From assembly GCA_019163175.1 (NCBI GenBank), contig JAFLKN010000045.1, positions 1 to 64,000 of the forward strand: 64,000 bases of DNA. The letters are read 5' to 3'. This DNA comes from Prolixibacteraceae bacterium (lineage in GTDB: Bacteria > Bacteroidota > Bacteroidia > Bacteroidales > Prolixibacteraceae). Below, piece by piece: positions 41,279 through 51,208 of this stretch. The notes beneath the pieces are model-generated. The model was given only the letters and a program-made list of their open reading frames with translations. It was not told the DNA's origin and made no database searches. The translations under genes and the position numbers were made by a program. Numbering within the stretch: the first letter of the stretch is position 1; every line of letters begins with the position of its first letter.

Positions 41279-41827
41279 ATGCTTTTAGAAAAACCAAACT
41301 ACCAATGGTTCGCAGTTTACTGTAAGGCAAACTCGGAAAAAAAGATTTCTGAAAGACTTACAGAAAAGAATATTGAATGTTATCTGCCGACCAGAAAAGT
41401 ATTAAAAACATGGAGTGATCGAAAAAAATGGATTGAAGAGCCTATATTCAAAAGCTATTTATTTGTTAAAGTAAGCTATAAAGAGTTTTTTGTCATACTA
41501 AATACTCCAGGAGTTGTATGTTTTGTAAGTTTTGGAGGTAAAGCTCAATCCATACCTGAAATACAGATTAATAATGTCAGATCCTTTATGATCCAAACGG
41601 ATCATGAAGTTTCACTTACTTATGAAAGAATTCAAAAGGGGGTAAACGTAGAAGTTACTCATGGTTCATTAAAAGGAGTTTATGGCGAAGTGCTAAATAT
41701 TTATGGGCAATCCAGAATCTTAATTCGTGTTGATTCATTAAGTTGTAGTCTTTATGCAAATATTTCAAAAGAAGAGGTAAAGATTCTAGAAGGAATGAAA
41801 ATATTGAAGGAAAGTGTTAATTTTTAA
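41279..41827 (+). CDS. UpxY-family transcription antiterminator (NusG paralogue)
   Basis: This 182-residue protein has a NusG N-terminal domain (NYQWFAVYCKANSEKKISERL, YLPTRKVLKTWSDRKKWIEEPIFKSYLFVKV, about residues 5-100) and a C-terminal KOW domain (VNVEVTHGSLKGVYGEVLNI, about residues 120-160). UpxY proteins are encoded first in Bacteroidota capsule/exopolysaccharide operons and let RNA polymerase read through their own long operon. Its position, just before a 20-kb run of same-strand sugar genes, fits exactly. No UpxZ-like inhibitor gene is visible next to it. A 265-base leader follows before the first sugar gene. Confidence 0.94.
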   Translation: MLLEKPNYQWFAVYCKANSEKKISERLTEKNIECYLPTRKVLKTWSDRKKWIEEPIFKSYLFVKVSYKEFFVILNTPGVVCFVSFGGKAQSIPEIQINNVRSFMIQTDHEVSLTYERIQKGVNVEVTHGSLKGVYGEVLNIYGQSRILIRVDSLSCSLYANISKEEVKILEGMKILKESVNF

Positions 41828-42092
41828 AATAAAAAATTTGGAACTTAATCTTTTTCTAGAAATTGAGTAACCCCACACAAACAAAAAAAATAAATCATTT
41901 GCCAAATAATTCAATAGCCAATCATTTTTTTAGATTTTAGAATTATTTCTACGTGTCCGTATATATAATTTTATGAAAGTCTAAAATGAATTACTAATAT
42001 TGAACTTTTATTTAAATTCCGTCTATTTTTTTACTCCCATTCATCAATAAAAGAAATCATTATTGATTGAAAATTTCATTAATTTTAAGCAA
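41828..42092 (+). promoter_or_regulatory. AT-rich leader between UpxY and the first sugar gene
   Basis: This 265-base stretch is extremely AT-rich, with T-tracts and a weak pairing of TTTTAGA (about 41934) with TCTAAAA (about 41980). No TAnnTTTG element or clear terminator is seen. Such leaders are where UpxY-type factors are thought to load, but no specific site can be named. Confidence 0.3.
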
Positions 42093-43139
42093 ATGGAAAA
42101 GATTTTAGTTACAGGCAGTGCAGGTTTTATTGGATTTCATTTGACAAAGAAACTTATCAATAGTAATTATCAAGTTTATGGAATTGACAACATCAATGAT
42201 TATTATGATGTAAACTTAAAATATGCCCGTTTGGCGGAAATGGGAATAACACCTATTGATTCGCAATGCGAAGATGATAATTTTCAAAAAATGAAATGGG
42301 GACTAGAGATTAGCTCAAAAAAATATAATAATTATCGCTTCAAGAGGTTAGATATTCAAGATAAAGAGAATCTATTAAACATATTTCAAACAGAAAAATT
42401 CGACTATGTTATAAATTTAGCGGGACAGGCAGGTGTCAGATATAGTATAGAAAATCCTGATGTATACATTCAAAGTAATATTGTGGGTTTCTTTAATATC
42501 TTGGAAGCATGCCGTCGCTTTAAGACAAAAAAATTAATATACGCATCAAGTTCAAGCGTGTATGGCAATAATACTAAAATACCATTCTCAATTAGTGACA
42601 AAACCGATGAGCCTGTAAGTTTATATGCTGCAACAAAAAAAAGTAATGAACTTATGGCACATGCTTACAGTCATTTATATCAGATACCAACAATTGGATT
42701 ACGTTTTTTTACAGTATATGGCTCTTGGGGAAGACCAGATATGTCTCCAATTTTATTTGCCAATGCCATTTGTGAAGGAAAAAAATTAGAAGTATTTAAT
42801 AATGGAGATATGGAAAGAGACTTTACTCATGTAAGTGACATTGTGGAAGGTATTGGAAGAGTTATCAAAATTAGCTTTAATAATGGAGAGTTTTTCAAAC
42901 TATTTAATATTGGTTGTGGAGCTCCAGAAAACTTAATAAAATTCATCAAAACTATTGAAGATAATTTAGGTAAAAAAGCAAATTTACAATATTTGCCAAT
43001 GCAGCCAGGAGATGTTAAACAAACCTGGGCCGATACCAACGAATTAACCGAATATTGTAATTATAAACCATCAACATCGATTGATGAAGGAATTAAAGAA
43101 TTTATAAGTTGGTATTGTAAATTTTATAATGTACCCTAA
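42093..43139 (+). CDS. NAD-dependent UDP-sugar epimerase (UDP-glucuronate 4-epimerase-like)
   Basis: This 348-residue short-chain-dehydrogenase-type enzyme has the NAD motif TGSAGFIGFHL, YGIDNINDYYDVNLKYARL (the insert typical of UDP-glucuronate 4-epimerases), NLAGQAGVRYSIENPD, ASSSSVYG and the catalytic YAATKK. It would supply UDP-galacturonate, or a similar epimer, in the cytoplasm. ATG 42093 matches the family start; an in-frame TTG at 42063 does not. It is the first sugar-synthesis gene behind UpxY. The protein contains an unusual stretch between residues 45 and 75 (DSQCEDDNFQKMKWGLE) of the kind seen in longer variants of this family. Confidence 0.92.
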   Translation: MEKILVTGSAGFIGFHLTKKLINSNYQVYGIDNINDYYDVNLKYARLAEMGITPIDSQCEDDNFQKMKWGLEISSKKYNNYRFKRLDIQDKENLLNIFQTEKFDYVINLAGQAGVRYSIENPDVYIQSNIVGFFNILEACRRFKTKKLIYASSSSVYGNNTKIPFSISDKTDEPVSLYAATKKSNELMAHAYSHLYQIPTIGLRFFTVYGSWGRPDMSPILFANAICEGKKLEVFNNGDMERDFTHVSDIVEGIGRVIKISFNNGEFFKLFNIGCGAPENLIKFIKTIEDNLGKKANLQYLPMQPGDVKQTWADTNELTEYCNYKPSTSIDEGIKEFISWYCKFYNVP

Positions 43140-43169
43140 TCAAATTAACATATTGATTTTAATATCTAA

Positions 43170-44540
43170 ATGAAATATATAAAACAAATTACAATTTCCC
43201 TTTTCTCATCCGGACATCAAAGAAGTATTGAAGCAAAAAAAAATATTTTAGCATCTCTTTTTATTAAAGGATTAAGTATCTTAATTAGCCTAATAATGGT
43301 GCCACTTACAATACATTACATAAACCCAACTCAATATGGGATTTGGCTTACTTTGAGCTCAATGGTTACTTGGATCTCATTTTTTGATATCGGTTTTACT
43401 CAAGGGTTACGGAATAATTTTGCTAAAGCAAAAGCCAAAGGAGATAAATTTCTGGCAAGGAATTATGTAAGTACCGCATACTTATATTTATCAATAATAT
43501 TCTTTTGTCTGTGGATAATTTTAATCATAGTTAATAATTTTATTGATTGGAGTCATGTTTTAAATATTGATATAGCCATATCAAAAGAAGTATCAACATT
43601 AGCAACAATAATTTTCACTTATTTTAGCTTTCAATTTGTATTCAGAATTATTAATACCATTCTAATAGCTGATCAAAAACCGGCAATAGTTTCTTTTCTT
43701 GATCTTATTGGTCAGGCACTTTCACTTTTGTGCGTGTTCCTCCTGACCAAATTCACATCAGGCTCACTCATATTTCTTGGATTAGCATTAGGGGTTGCCC
43801 CCACATTAATTATTATTTTAGCAAATGTTTATTTTTTTAAAACTAATTATCAAGATTATTCCCCATCAATTAAATTTGTCAAAAAAGAATGTGCCAATGG
43901 AATAATGAATCTCGGCTTTAAGTTCTTCATACTTCAGATGGCAGCAATTGTTCAATATCAAACAATTTTATTTTTAATAGCTCACTATTTCGATACACTT
44001 CAGGTAACAGCATATAACATAGCTTATAAGTATTTTGGAATTTTACAGATGGTCTTTATGATTTTAGTTGCTCCATTATGGAGTGGAGTTACTGAAGCAT
44101 ATAATATTGGAGATAAAGCCTGGATAAAAAACATTGTAAAAAAATATCTATACATTTTAATCCCATTTATAATTTTAGGAGCTTTAATGCTTTTTGTAGC
44201 TCAACCAGTTTATAACTTGTGGCTAGGAAGAGATGTAGTTAATATATCTTTCAAAATCTCTCTATTGTGCTATATCTTTTTTACTACTGGAATGTTTGCC
44301 TCAATATTTGTATTTGTAATTAATGGTGTTGGTGCTTTAAGAATTCAATTCTTCTCATCAATTATTACTTCAATTTTCTTCATTATAATTTCTTTAACAA
44401 TGATAAAAATACTACATTATGGAATTGAATCGATTATGATTGCATCAATAGCAGCAAATGTCTATGGATATATTATAGCACCAATACAATATTATAAACT
44501 AATTATCAGCAAAAATAGTTCAAAGATTTGGCATCAATGA
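43170..44540 (+). CDS. Wzx-type polysaccharide flippase
   Basis: This 456-residue membrane protein has about 12-14 helices, beginning with NILASLFIKGLSILISLIMVP and IHYINPTQYGIWLTLSS, motifs of the polysaccharide-biosynthesis/MATE-like flippase family (PF01943/PF13440). It moves undecaprenyl-linked repeat units across the inner membrane. The nearby Wzy-like polymerase, WecA-like initiator and Wza/Wzc genes complete a Wzx/Wzy pathway. Its stop overlaps the next start by 4 bases. Strongly AT-rich. Confidence 0.92.
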   Translation: MKYIKQITISLFSSGHQRSIEAKKNILASLFIKGLSILISLIMVPLTIHYINPTQYGIWLTLSSMVTWISFFDIGFTQGLRNNFAKAKAKGDKFLARNYVSTAYLYLSIIFFCLWIILIIVNNFIDWSHVLNIDIAISKEVSTLATIIFTYFSFQFVFRIINTILIADQKPAIVSFLDLIGQALSLLCVFLLTKFTSGSLIFLGLALGVAPTLIIILANVYFFKTNYQDYSPSIKFVKKECANGIMNLGFKFFILQMAAIVQYQTILFLIAHYFDTLQVTAYNIAYKYFGILQMVFMILVAPLWSGVTEAYNIGDKAWIKNIVKKYLYILIPFIILGALMLFVAQPVYNLWLGRDVVNISFKISLLCYIFFTTGMFASIFVFVINGVGALRIQFFSSIITSIFFIIISLTMIKILHYGIESIMIASIAANVYGYIIAPIQYYKLIISKNSSKIWHQ

Positions 44541-45436
44541 AAAAAAGACAGAATATAATATCCATGTATGGGGGGTTAGGTAATCAAATGTTTCAATATG
44601 TACTATATTTATATCTAAAGAATGAGCATATTGATACTAAAATTTCATTTTCAAATTTTTTATTACAAAAACATCATAATGGCATTGACATTGCGAGGGC
44701 TTTTAAATTAAATCTGTCTTTAAAAAATAAGATTTTATTTTTCATAACAGAATATTGTGAATTTATAATTTATAATAAATATTCTCAATACTTGATTCGC
44801 CGAATAATCCCAAAGGTTAAAACCGAAAAGCTAAAAATTTACATTGAGAAAAAGGAATTCGTGAAAGATAATAACATCATAAATCTTAGACAATCATTAA
44901 TAATAGGAACTTGGCAGTCATTATTATACTTCCAAAATATAGAAAATAGAATAGTAGAAAATTTTGTATTTTGTGACCCAAGGGATAAACGAAATGAAGA
45001 AATAGTGGCTCGAATAAAAATGTCAAATTCTGTTAGTATTCATGTTAGAAGGGGAGATTATTTGAATTCCAATTGGTCGTTAACACATAATGTTATAAAA
45101 AACACAAGATATTATACAGAAGCAATAAAATTTATTAAGAATCATGTCTCGGAACCAACTTTTTTTATATTTTCAGATGATATAAGTTGGACAAAAGAAA
45201 ATTTACAAATACCAAATGCAATATATGTGGATCATAACAAAAATAAGTACAGCTACATAGATATGTATCTTATGAGTATTTGCAAAAATAATATTATTGC
45301 TAACAGTACATTTAGTTGGTGGGGAGCATGGTTAAATCAAAATAAGAATAAAATAATTATTACTCCTAAGGTTTGGATAAAAGAGATTAATTGTTGTGAG
45401 TTAATTCCAAATGACTGGATAAGTATAGATGTATAA
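44537..45436 (+). CDS. GT11-family glycosyltransferase (alpha-1,2-fucosyltransferase-like)
   Basis: This 299-residue enzyme has the GT11 signatures MYGGLGNQMFQY at the N-terminus, SIHVRRGDYL (the donor-binding HxRRGDY motif) and a C-terminal NSTFSWWGAWLN. Members transfer fucose from GDP-fucose in alpha-1,2 linkage. No GDP-fucose synthesis genes (gmd, fcl, fkp) are in the window, so the donor must be made elsewhere. ATG 44537 overlaps the flippase stop (ATGA), which I prefer over the in-frame TTG nine bases upstream. Cytoplasmic, acting on the lipid-linked repeat unit. Confidence 0.92.
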   Translation: MKKRQNIISMYGGLGNQMFQYVLYLYLKNEHIDTKISFSNFLLQKHHNGIDIARAFKLNLSLKNKILFFITEYCEFIIYNKYSQYLIRRIIPKVKTEKLKIYIEKKEFVKDNNIINLRQSLIIGTWQSLLYFQNIENRIVENFVFCDPRDKRNEEIVARIKMSNSVSIHVRRGDYLNSNWSLTHNVIKNTRYYTEAIKFIKNHVSEPTFFIFSDDISWTKENLQIPNAIYVDHNKNKYSYIDMYLMSICKNNIIANSTFSWWGAWLNQNKNKIIITPKVWIKEINCCELIPNDWISIDV

Positions 45437-45454
45437 ACAAATATTTCAATAAGA

Positions 45455-46699
45455 ATGTTGAATTTAAATATTATAAAAAAACAATATACGTATAGTATCT
45501 ACAATGGAAATAAATATTCTGCACTTTGGAAATCCATAATATTCTATTCTTCAGGATACCTCGCAAGAACTTCTGAATTATTTCCTGAAAAATTATGCAT
45601 ACTAATTATGCTTATAGGTCTGATTGGGATTTCGTATTCGCTTATCAGTTTAGCAAATTTAAACATAAATAATAGATATCTTCGAGTCATTTTCATTATT
45701 TACTCAACTAGACAATTTTATATTCTATTTCAGGCATTTTATGATATAAATTTTACCAGAATTATAACTTTCATAATTTCACCATACTTATTTTTGCCTT
45801 ATCTTGTTCCTCTTGTCATTCTTATTCCTGCAAATATATTTTATACCAAAAAGACATTTGATTATTTTGAAATATTAGGATATTTTATTTTTCCTCTGCT
45901 ATTATTTTTTTCAAGTGAAATACTTTTTACGAATTCAAATTTCTCAGAGCAAGTTGTTTGGACATTAGGCACAGGATGCGGCTTTATAATTCTAACCTGG
46001 GCATACCATACAAATGCAAGAAAATTAATTGGCTTACTTATCGTCCTGTTATGTTTATTTATATCAACAGTAATGGCTAGACGGAATATAATGCTAACAT
46101 TTAGTAATTTTATACTGTTTTCAATACTAATAATTATCTTTAACTCTAATCATTCAATAAGAAATAAAATTTCTTTATTCGCATTAATTATTCTTTCCTC
46201 AATTTCGATTTATTTCTTATTTATAAACTATCAAAATGATCTATTTAGTAAGATAACCGATAGGATTACTGAAGAAAGTCGTGAATTTGTTTATTTAGCA
46301 TTTTTTAATGACATGTCCTCTAGTGATCTAATCTTTGGAAAAGGTTTTGATGGAACATATTATTGTCCAGGAATAGATCCGGAAAGAGATTATAGATATT
46401 TAATTGAAAATGGATACTTACAGATTATTTTAAAAGGGGGTTATATTAGTCTTACACTATTTTTACTAATTGCATTACCAGGAGCTTATTTAGGAATTGT
46501 AAGATCAAATAATACTATTGGACGTGCCGCTGGAGTTGTTGTATTTCTTTGGTTAATTGATATGATTCCATGGGGGATGCCAGTAATGAATATACGATAT
46601 ATAATCCTTTGGATATGTTTGGGAATATGTTACTCAAAAGAAATACGAATACTGTCAGAAAATGAAATTATTAAATCACTAAAATTTCTTAGCAAATGA
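45455..46699 (+). CDS. Wzy-like polysaccharide polymerase
   Basis: This 414-residue integral membrane protein has about ten to eleven helices and a large hydrophilic loop near residues 265-310 (ITDRITEESREFVYLAFF, FGKGFDGTYYCPGIDPERDYRYLIENGYLQI). The loop resembles the periplasmic catalytic loop of O-antigen polymerases. Sequence conservation in Wzy proteins is low, so the call rests on topology, this loop and the position between flippase and glycosyltransferases. It would join repeat units in the periplasm. It overlaps the next gene by 4 bases. Confidence 0.82.
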   Translation: MLNLNIIKKQYTYSIYNGNKYSALWKSIIFYSSGYLARTSELFPEKLCILIMLIGLIGISYSLISLANLNINNRYLRVIFIIYSTRQFYILFQAFYDINFTRIITFIISPYLFLPYLVPLVILIPANIFYTKKTFDYFEILGYFIFPLLLFFSSEILFTNSNFSEQVVWTLGTGCGFIILTWAYHTNARKLIGLLIVLLCLFISTVMARRNIMLTFSNFILFSILIIIFNSNHSIRNKISLFALIILSSISIYFLFINYQNDLFSKITDRITEESREFVYLAFFNDMSSSDLIFGKGFDGTYYCPGIDPERDYRYLIENGYLQIILKGGYISLTLFLLIALPGAYLGIVRSNNTIGRAAGVVVFLWLIDMIPWGMPVMNIRYIILWICLGICYSKEIRILSENEIIKSLKFLSK

Positions 46700-47970
46700 G
46701 AATTCTTTGGTTAACTGAGACCCCATCAAAATATAAGAGACAACTTAATAGTTATAATGGAAGAGGTTGGATAGAATCTCTGCAAACAATGGTTGAAGAA
46801 ATCAGTGATATAGATCAATTAGGTATCTCATTTCTTCACTCAACTGATTATGAAAGACTTAATGAAATCAAAACTACATATTATCCTATTAAAAGAGCCA
46901 ACCCAAATAATTTTGTCTCATGGATTTTATCCAATTGGAGATGCAAGATTGAGAATAAGCTTGAAATCAATTCTTTAGAAAATATTATTAAAGATTTTAA
47001 CCCAGATTTAATTCATGTTTTTGGAACAGAGAGTTGGTTATGTTATGCTTCTACTTTAACGGATGTTCCATGTGTTGTCCATATTCAAGGTCTACTTCAA
47101 CCATACTTAAATGCCTATTTGCCTTATGACGTTAAAGCTACTGATTTAATGCGACAAAATTGGGCAGATTTTTTGAAAGGGGTAAGTATGTGGCATTTTA
47201 AAAAAGCTTTTGAAAAAAAAGCAAAAAGAGAATACATTTTTTTAAAAAAAATAACTTATTTTATGGGACGTACAGATTGGGATAAAAGTATATCCGAATT
47301 TCTCTCACCGAAGTCAAAATATTTTCACGTTGATGAAATTCTTAGAAATCCATTTTACAAAACAGTTTCATGGAATAATTATGACTGTAAAAAATTAATT
47401 ATAACATCAACGCTTTCAGATACGATTTATAAAGGGTTGGACCTGGTAATAAAAACTGCTTCAATTTTGAATAATGAAAATATTTTATTTGAATGGCGAA
47501 TAATCGGTGTACAAGAGAATTCTAATACTGCAAAATTGTTTAAGAAGGTACTTAATTGTAATTACAACTCAATAAATATTAAGCTAATTGGCATTAGAAA
47601 TGCAGAAGAGATTATTCAATTATTAAAAGAAACAACTCTATACGTTCACACATCCTATATTGACAATAGTCCTAACAGTATATGTGAAGCACAAATTATG
47701 GGAGTACCAATTATAGCGACCAATGTAGGAGGTGTTTCCTCTTTAATTGAAAACGGAAAAAACGGATTTTTAGTACCTGCAAATGACCCCTATTTGTTAG
47801 CATCGAAAATAACACATCTGTTTAAAAATGCTTCTATTTTAAAAGAATTATCGATTAATTCTATTGATACGGCTTCAAAAAGACATTCAAAAGAAATAAT
47901 AATTAATCAGCTTATGAGCGTATACAAGCACCTTGCAGAACAAAGTGCGAGAATTTCACATAATAGATAA
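46696..47970 (+). CDS. GT4-family glycosyltransferase
   Basis: This 424-residue GT-B-fold enzyme has an N-terminal acceptor domain (MRILWLTETPSKYK, DLIHVFGTESWLCYA) and a C-terminal nucleotide-sugar domain with the GT4 motif SPNSICEAQIMGVPIIATNVGGVSSLI (E-x7-E-type, shown here in part) and NGKNGFLVPANDP. It adds one sugar to the lipid-linked repeat unit at the cytoplasmic face. It is translationally coupled to the polymerase by a 4-base ATGA overlap. Donor and linkage are unknown. Confidence 0.92.
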   Translation: MRILWLTETPSKYKRQLNSYNGRGWIESLQTMVEEISDIDQLGISFLHSTDYERLNEIKTTYYPIKRANPNNFVSWILSNWRCKIENKLEINSLENIIKDFNPDLIHVFGTESWLCYASTLTDVPCVVHIQGLLQPYLNAYLPYDVKATDLMRQNWADFLKGVSMWHFKKAFEKKAKREYIFLKKITYFMGRTDWDKSISEFLSPKSKYFHVDEILRNPFYKTVSWNNYDCKKLIITSTLSDTIYKGLDLVIKTASILNNENILFEWRIIGVQENSNTAKLFKKVLNCNYNSINIKLIGIRNAEEIIQLLKETTLYVHTSYIDNSPNSICEAQIMGVPIIATNVGGVSSLIENGKNGFLVPANDPYLLASKITHLFKNASILKELSINSIDTASKRHSKEIIINQLMSVYKHLAEQSARISHNR

Positions 47971-47982
47971 GAAAAAACAAAC

Positions 47983-49308
47983 ATGCCAGAAGAATTAAAC
48001 TTACCAAGGGTACTTATATATGGTGAAACGTTCCGAAAATTAGGTGGTGGTGGTATTACTTTAAAAACACTTTTTGGGGATTGGCCGATTGACAATATTT
48101 ATATGCTATGCGACAAATATAATGACTCATCAGATGTTCATTTTGTAGATTTCTATAAAATTGGAAATCTTGAAACTAAAACCATTTTAAATAGAATTGG
48201 AATAAAGAAAACAAATATAAAAGATTCAGAAACTAGTGAAAATATTAAACCATCGAAATCTTCAATGATTTCAAAAAAATCCTCACACTCTCTCTATATA
48301 TATTTAAAGAATTTCTTCATTTCAATTATACGTTTTATTGGCATTTATGAATTATTCTTCACTACAAAAGTATCTCCTGAACTAATAAATTGGGTAACCC
48401 AAATAAAGCCTGATATTATTTATTTTCAACCTAGTAGTATTGAGAATATAAAATTTCTAATAGAACTAAACAAAAAAACAGGAGTACCTTACGTTGTCCA
48501 TATTATGGATAATTTTTTTGATATTGTATTGAAAGAAACATTATTAAAAAATAAAAATGAATTGTTATTTAATGAATTAATTAAAAATTCAAATTTATGT
48601 CTTAGTATTTGTGATGAAATGTCTAGACAATATGAAAAGAGGTTTAAACGTTCTTTTTATGCATATCAACATGCGGTTGATTATAAATTTTGGCATAAAA
48701 ATTATCAGGTTAGAAAAAATCCAGAACCATTTATTATTCTATATGCTGGAAGGATTGGTATAGGTACAAAAAATAGCCTATTCATACTTGCAAAAGCCAT
48801 TCAAAATTTAAATGATAAACATGATACAAATTTTGAGTTTCAAATACAGACAACCTCTAAAGTTCCAGAAGTTTTAAAAAAAATATCAAGCTATAAATGT
48901 GTAAAAATTCAATCTTTAGTTCCCTACGAAGAATTGCCACATCGATTTGCTAGTGCTGATTTACTTGTTTTACCAATGGATTTTGAGATTAACGGTCTTA
49001 CATATATCAAATTATCAATGCCAACAAAAGTTCCAGAATATCTTGTAGCTGGTGTGCCTATTCTTGTATTTGCCCATGAAATTACAGCCTTATATAAATA
49101 TGCTAAAAAAGAATCTTGGGCATTTACAATCAACTCAGAAAACTTAAAAAATATTGAAAATATCTTAATCGAGATTAGAAATGACTATAAAAGAAGAGTT
49201 CAATTTTCAAAAACCGCTCAAAGAATAGGGATTCATAATCACAATATACATAATATCAGAAATTCATTTAAAAAACAAATCATTAGATCTTGTGTTAACA
49301 AGATCTAA
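47983..49308 (+). CDS. GT-B glycosyltransferase (GT4-like)
   Basis: This 441-residue GT-B-type enzyme has LPRVLIYGETFRKLGGGGITL at the N-terminus (glycine-rich acceptor loop), KPDIIYFQPSS, and a C-terminal half with ILYAGRIGIGTKNS, SLVPYEELPHRFASADLLVLPMDF and PTKVPEYLVAGVPILVF, equivalent to the GT4 donor motif. It contains an insertion of charged and Ser/Lys-rich residues (about 75-105), unusual for the family. It follows the previous transferase by 12 bases. Sugar specificity unknown. A 157-base gap with no recognisable signal follows. Confidence 0.88.
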   Translation: MPEELNLPRVLIYGETFRKLGGGGITLKTLFGDWPIDNIYMLCDKYNDSSDVHFVDFYKIGNLETKTILNRIGIKKTNIKDSETSENIKPSKSSMISKKSSHSLYIYLKNFFISIIRFIGIYELFFTTKVSPELINWVTQIKPDIIYFQPSSIENIKFLIELNKKTGVPYVVHIMDNFFDIVLKETLLKNKNELLFNELIKNSNLCLSICDEMSRQYEKRFKRSFYAYQHAVDYKFWHKNYQVRKNPEPFIILYAGRIGIGTKNSLFILAKAIQNLNDKHDTNFEFQIQTTSKVPEVLKKISSYKCVKIQSLVPYEELPHRFASADLLVLPMDFEINGLTYIKLSMPTKVPEYLVAGVPILVFAHEITALYKYAKKESWAFTINSENLKNIENILIEIRNDYKRRVQFSKTAQRIGIHNHNIHNIRNSFKKQIIRSCVNKI

Positions 49309-49465
49309 TTTTAAAACAAATATTTTGCAATAACTTTAATGTCAATTAAATAACGAAATAAAGGCATCCTTTACTCTACATTAAGCTTGACCTGTTTGAT
49401 ATAAATTTCAAACAGTCTAAATATATAAATGTAAAAGACCACAATCATACAACTAATACATTACT

Positions 49466-50044
49466 ATGCTTATACGTAAATTTTACAATGCAATTTACAT
49501 TTTAGAAAAATACTATTACAAATACAACTATATTTTTATTTGGCTATGGGACATCGAGGTTGGTAATTCTATCAACTTTTACGGGAAACTGCAAATAAAC
49601 AAATGTAGATTATCTCATATATCTATCGGAAATGATTGCACTTTTCGAAGTAAAAAAACGTCAAACTGGATTGGAATTAATAGACCTTGTATGATCTCAA
49701 CACACTCTCCAGATGCCAAAATAAAGATTGGAAATAATTGCGGTTTTAGTGGAACAGTTATCGGATGCTTTAAAGGCGTATATATAGCAGACAACGTTAG
49801 ATGTGGTGCAAATACACTAATTACTGATTCGGATTGGCATTTAGAAGATCCACGGTCCAGTATTCCTAAAGAAGTATATATTGAAGAGAATGTTTGGTTG
49901 GGGGTTAATTCCGTTATTTTAAAAGGCGTCAAAATCGGAAAAAATGCTTTAATTGGAGCAAATAGTGTTGTTGTTTCTGATATTCCAGCAAATGTTATTG
50001 CTGCAGGGAATCCTTGTAAAGTAATTAGAAACATTGATTTTTAA
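49466..50044 (+). CDS. LbH acyltransferase (hexapeptide-repeat)
   Basis: This 192-residue left-handed beta-helix protein has repeated hexapeptides (IGNDCTFRSKK, IGNNCGFSGTVIG, IADNVRCGANTLI, IEENVWLGVNSVILKGVKIGKNALIGANSVV) and the closing AAGNPCKVIR. This is the CysE/LacA/NodL type that transfers an acetyl or other acyl group from CoA to a sugar hydroxyl or amine. The conserved loop SDWHLEDPRSS could carry the catalytic His. It probably O-acetylates a repeat-unit sugar. The first 45 residues are helical and AT-rich coding, not a signal peptide. Confidence 0.9.
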   Translation: MLIRKFYNAIYILEKYYYKYNYIFIWLWDIEVGNSINFYGKLQINKCRLSHISIGNDCTFRSKKTSNWIGINRPCMISTHSPDAKIKIGNNCGFSGTVIGCFKGVYIADNVRCGANTLITDSDWHLEDPRSSIPKEVYIEENVWLGVNSVILKGVKIGKNALIGANSVVVSDIPANVIAAGNPCKVIRNIDF

Positions 50045-50053
50045 ATCAATTTT

Positions 50054-51208
50054 ATGAGAATATTATTTTGTGGTTTATCTGGGTTCCCTGATAAATCATC
50101 TGCCCCCAAAAATAGATATATGGCAATTGCGCAGGCGATGGCAATGAATAATGAGATAATTTTCCTCAATAGAATTCCAATTTTACAGAAACAATTTGAA
50201 TATCAATCCATCAAGATTACTGATTTAATTATTATTGAAGTTTGCAGAATTAAATATAGACCATCAAATTTTCTTTTTAGAAATCTGTTAAAACTAAGTT
50301 CATTTTTAAGTGAATTTTTAGTTATTTATAGATTAAATATGAGGAAAAAAATCGATTGGGTAAATGTTTATACCCAATATTTTGGAGTATTATTTTTCTA
50401 CTATTTATTATCTAAAGTTTTTAATTTTAAAATTATCCTTCATTATGTAGAATATCGTTCAAAAATAAGAAGCCGAAATATTTTATATCAAGTCAATGAT
50501 TATCTTTTTGATCGGTATTCCTTTTACCTGAGTGATTCAGTAATTCCGATAAGCACCTTTTTAAATAACCACATTTTGAGATTTAAGCCAAATGCAAAAA
50601 CGTATATACTTCCCCCTATTTGTGATTTTGATTATTTTGATTCAATACAAGCTGAATTAACACAAAATAAATACTTTTTATTTTGTGGATCGGCAAGTTA
50701 TGATGAAATTTTATTGTTTATAATAAAATCCTATTTAAGAATTGTGGATAGAAACAATTTCAATTTATATCTTGTTTTAAGCGGTAAAATTACCAATTCA
50801 ATAGTTATTAAATTAATTGAGGCCAATAAAGATGAAATCAATATTTTTTCAGGACTTACTTACGATAAACTAATTTCTAAATACAAAGGGGCTGAAGCAC
50901 TGTTAATCCCTGTTAGAAATACATTTCAAGATTGTGCGAGATTTCCTCAAAAAATTTGCGAATACATGGCCTCTAGAAGACCAATTATTACAACCAATTT
51001 CGGTGAGATTCCATATTACTTCGTTGATAAGAAAAATGCTATTGTTGCATCCGAATTTAATACAACAAGTTATTCAGAAAAGCTAAATTGGGCGATAAAT
51101 AATCCTAAATGTCTCAATGATATATCAAACAATTCCTATTATCTGGGATTGAAGTTATTTGACATAAAAAGCCACAGGACTCAATTAGAAAAATTTCTAA
51201 AAATATGA
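50054..51208 (+). CDS. Glycosyltransferase (GT4-like)
   Basis: The 384-residue protein starts MRILFCGLSGFPDKSSAPKNRYMAIA, typical of the GT-B acceptor domain. It ends with GLTYDKLISKYKGAEALLIPVRN, ARFPQKICEYMASRRPIITTNFGEIPYYF and AIVASEF, the donor domain. The E-x7-E motif of GT4 is only partly preserved (CARFPQKICEYMASRRPII). It overlaps the next acyltransferase gene by 4 bases. Acceptor and donor unknown. Confidence 0.88.
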   Translation: MRILFCGLSGFPDKSSAPKNRYMAIAQAMAMNNEIIFLNRIPILQKQFEYQSIKITDLIIIEVCRIKYRPSNFLFRNLLKLSSFLSEFLVIYRLNMRKKIDWVNVYTQYFGVLFFYYLLSKVFNFKIILHYVEYRSKIRSRNILYQVNDYLFDRYSFYLSDSVIPISTFLNNHILRFKPNAKTYILPPICDFDYFDSIQAELTQNKYFLFCGSASYDEILLFIIKSYLRIVDRNNFNLYLVLSGKITNSIVIKLIEANKDEINIFSGLTYDKLISKYKGAEALLIPVRNTFQDCARFPQKICEYMASRRPIITTNFGEIPYYFVDKKNAIVASEFNTTSYSEKLNWAINNPKCLNDISNNSYYLGLKLFDIKSHRTQLEKFLKI

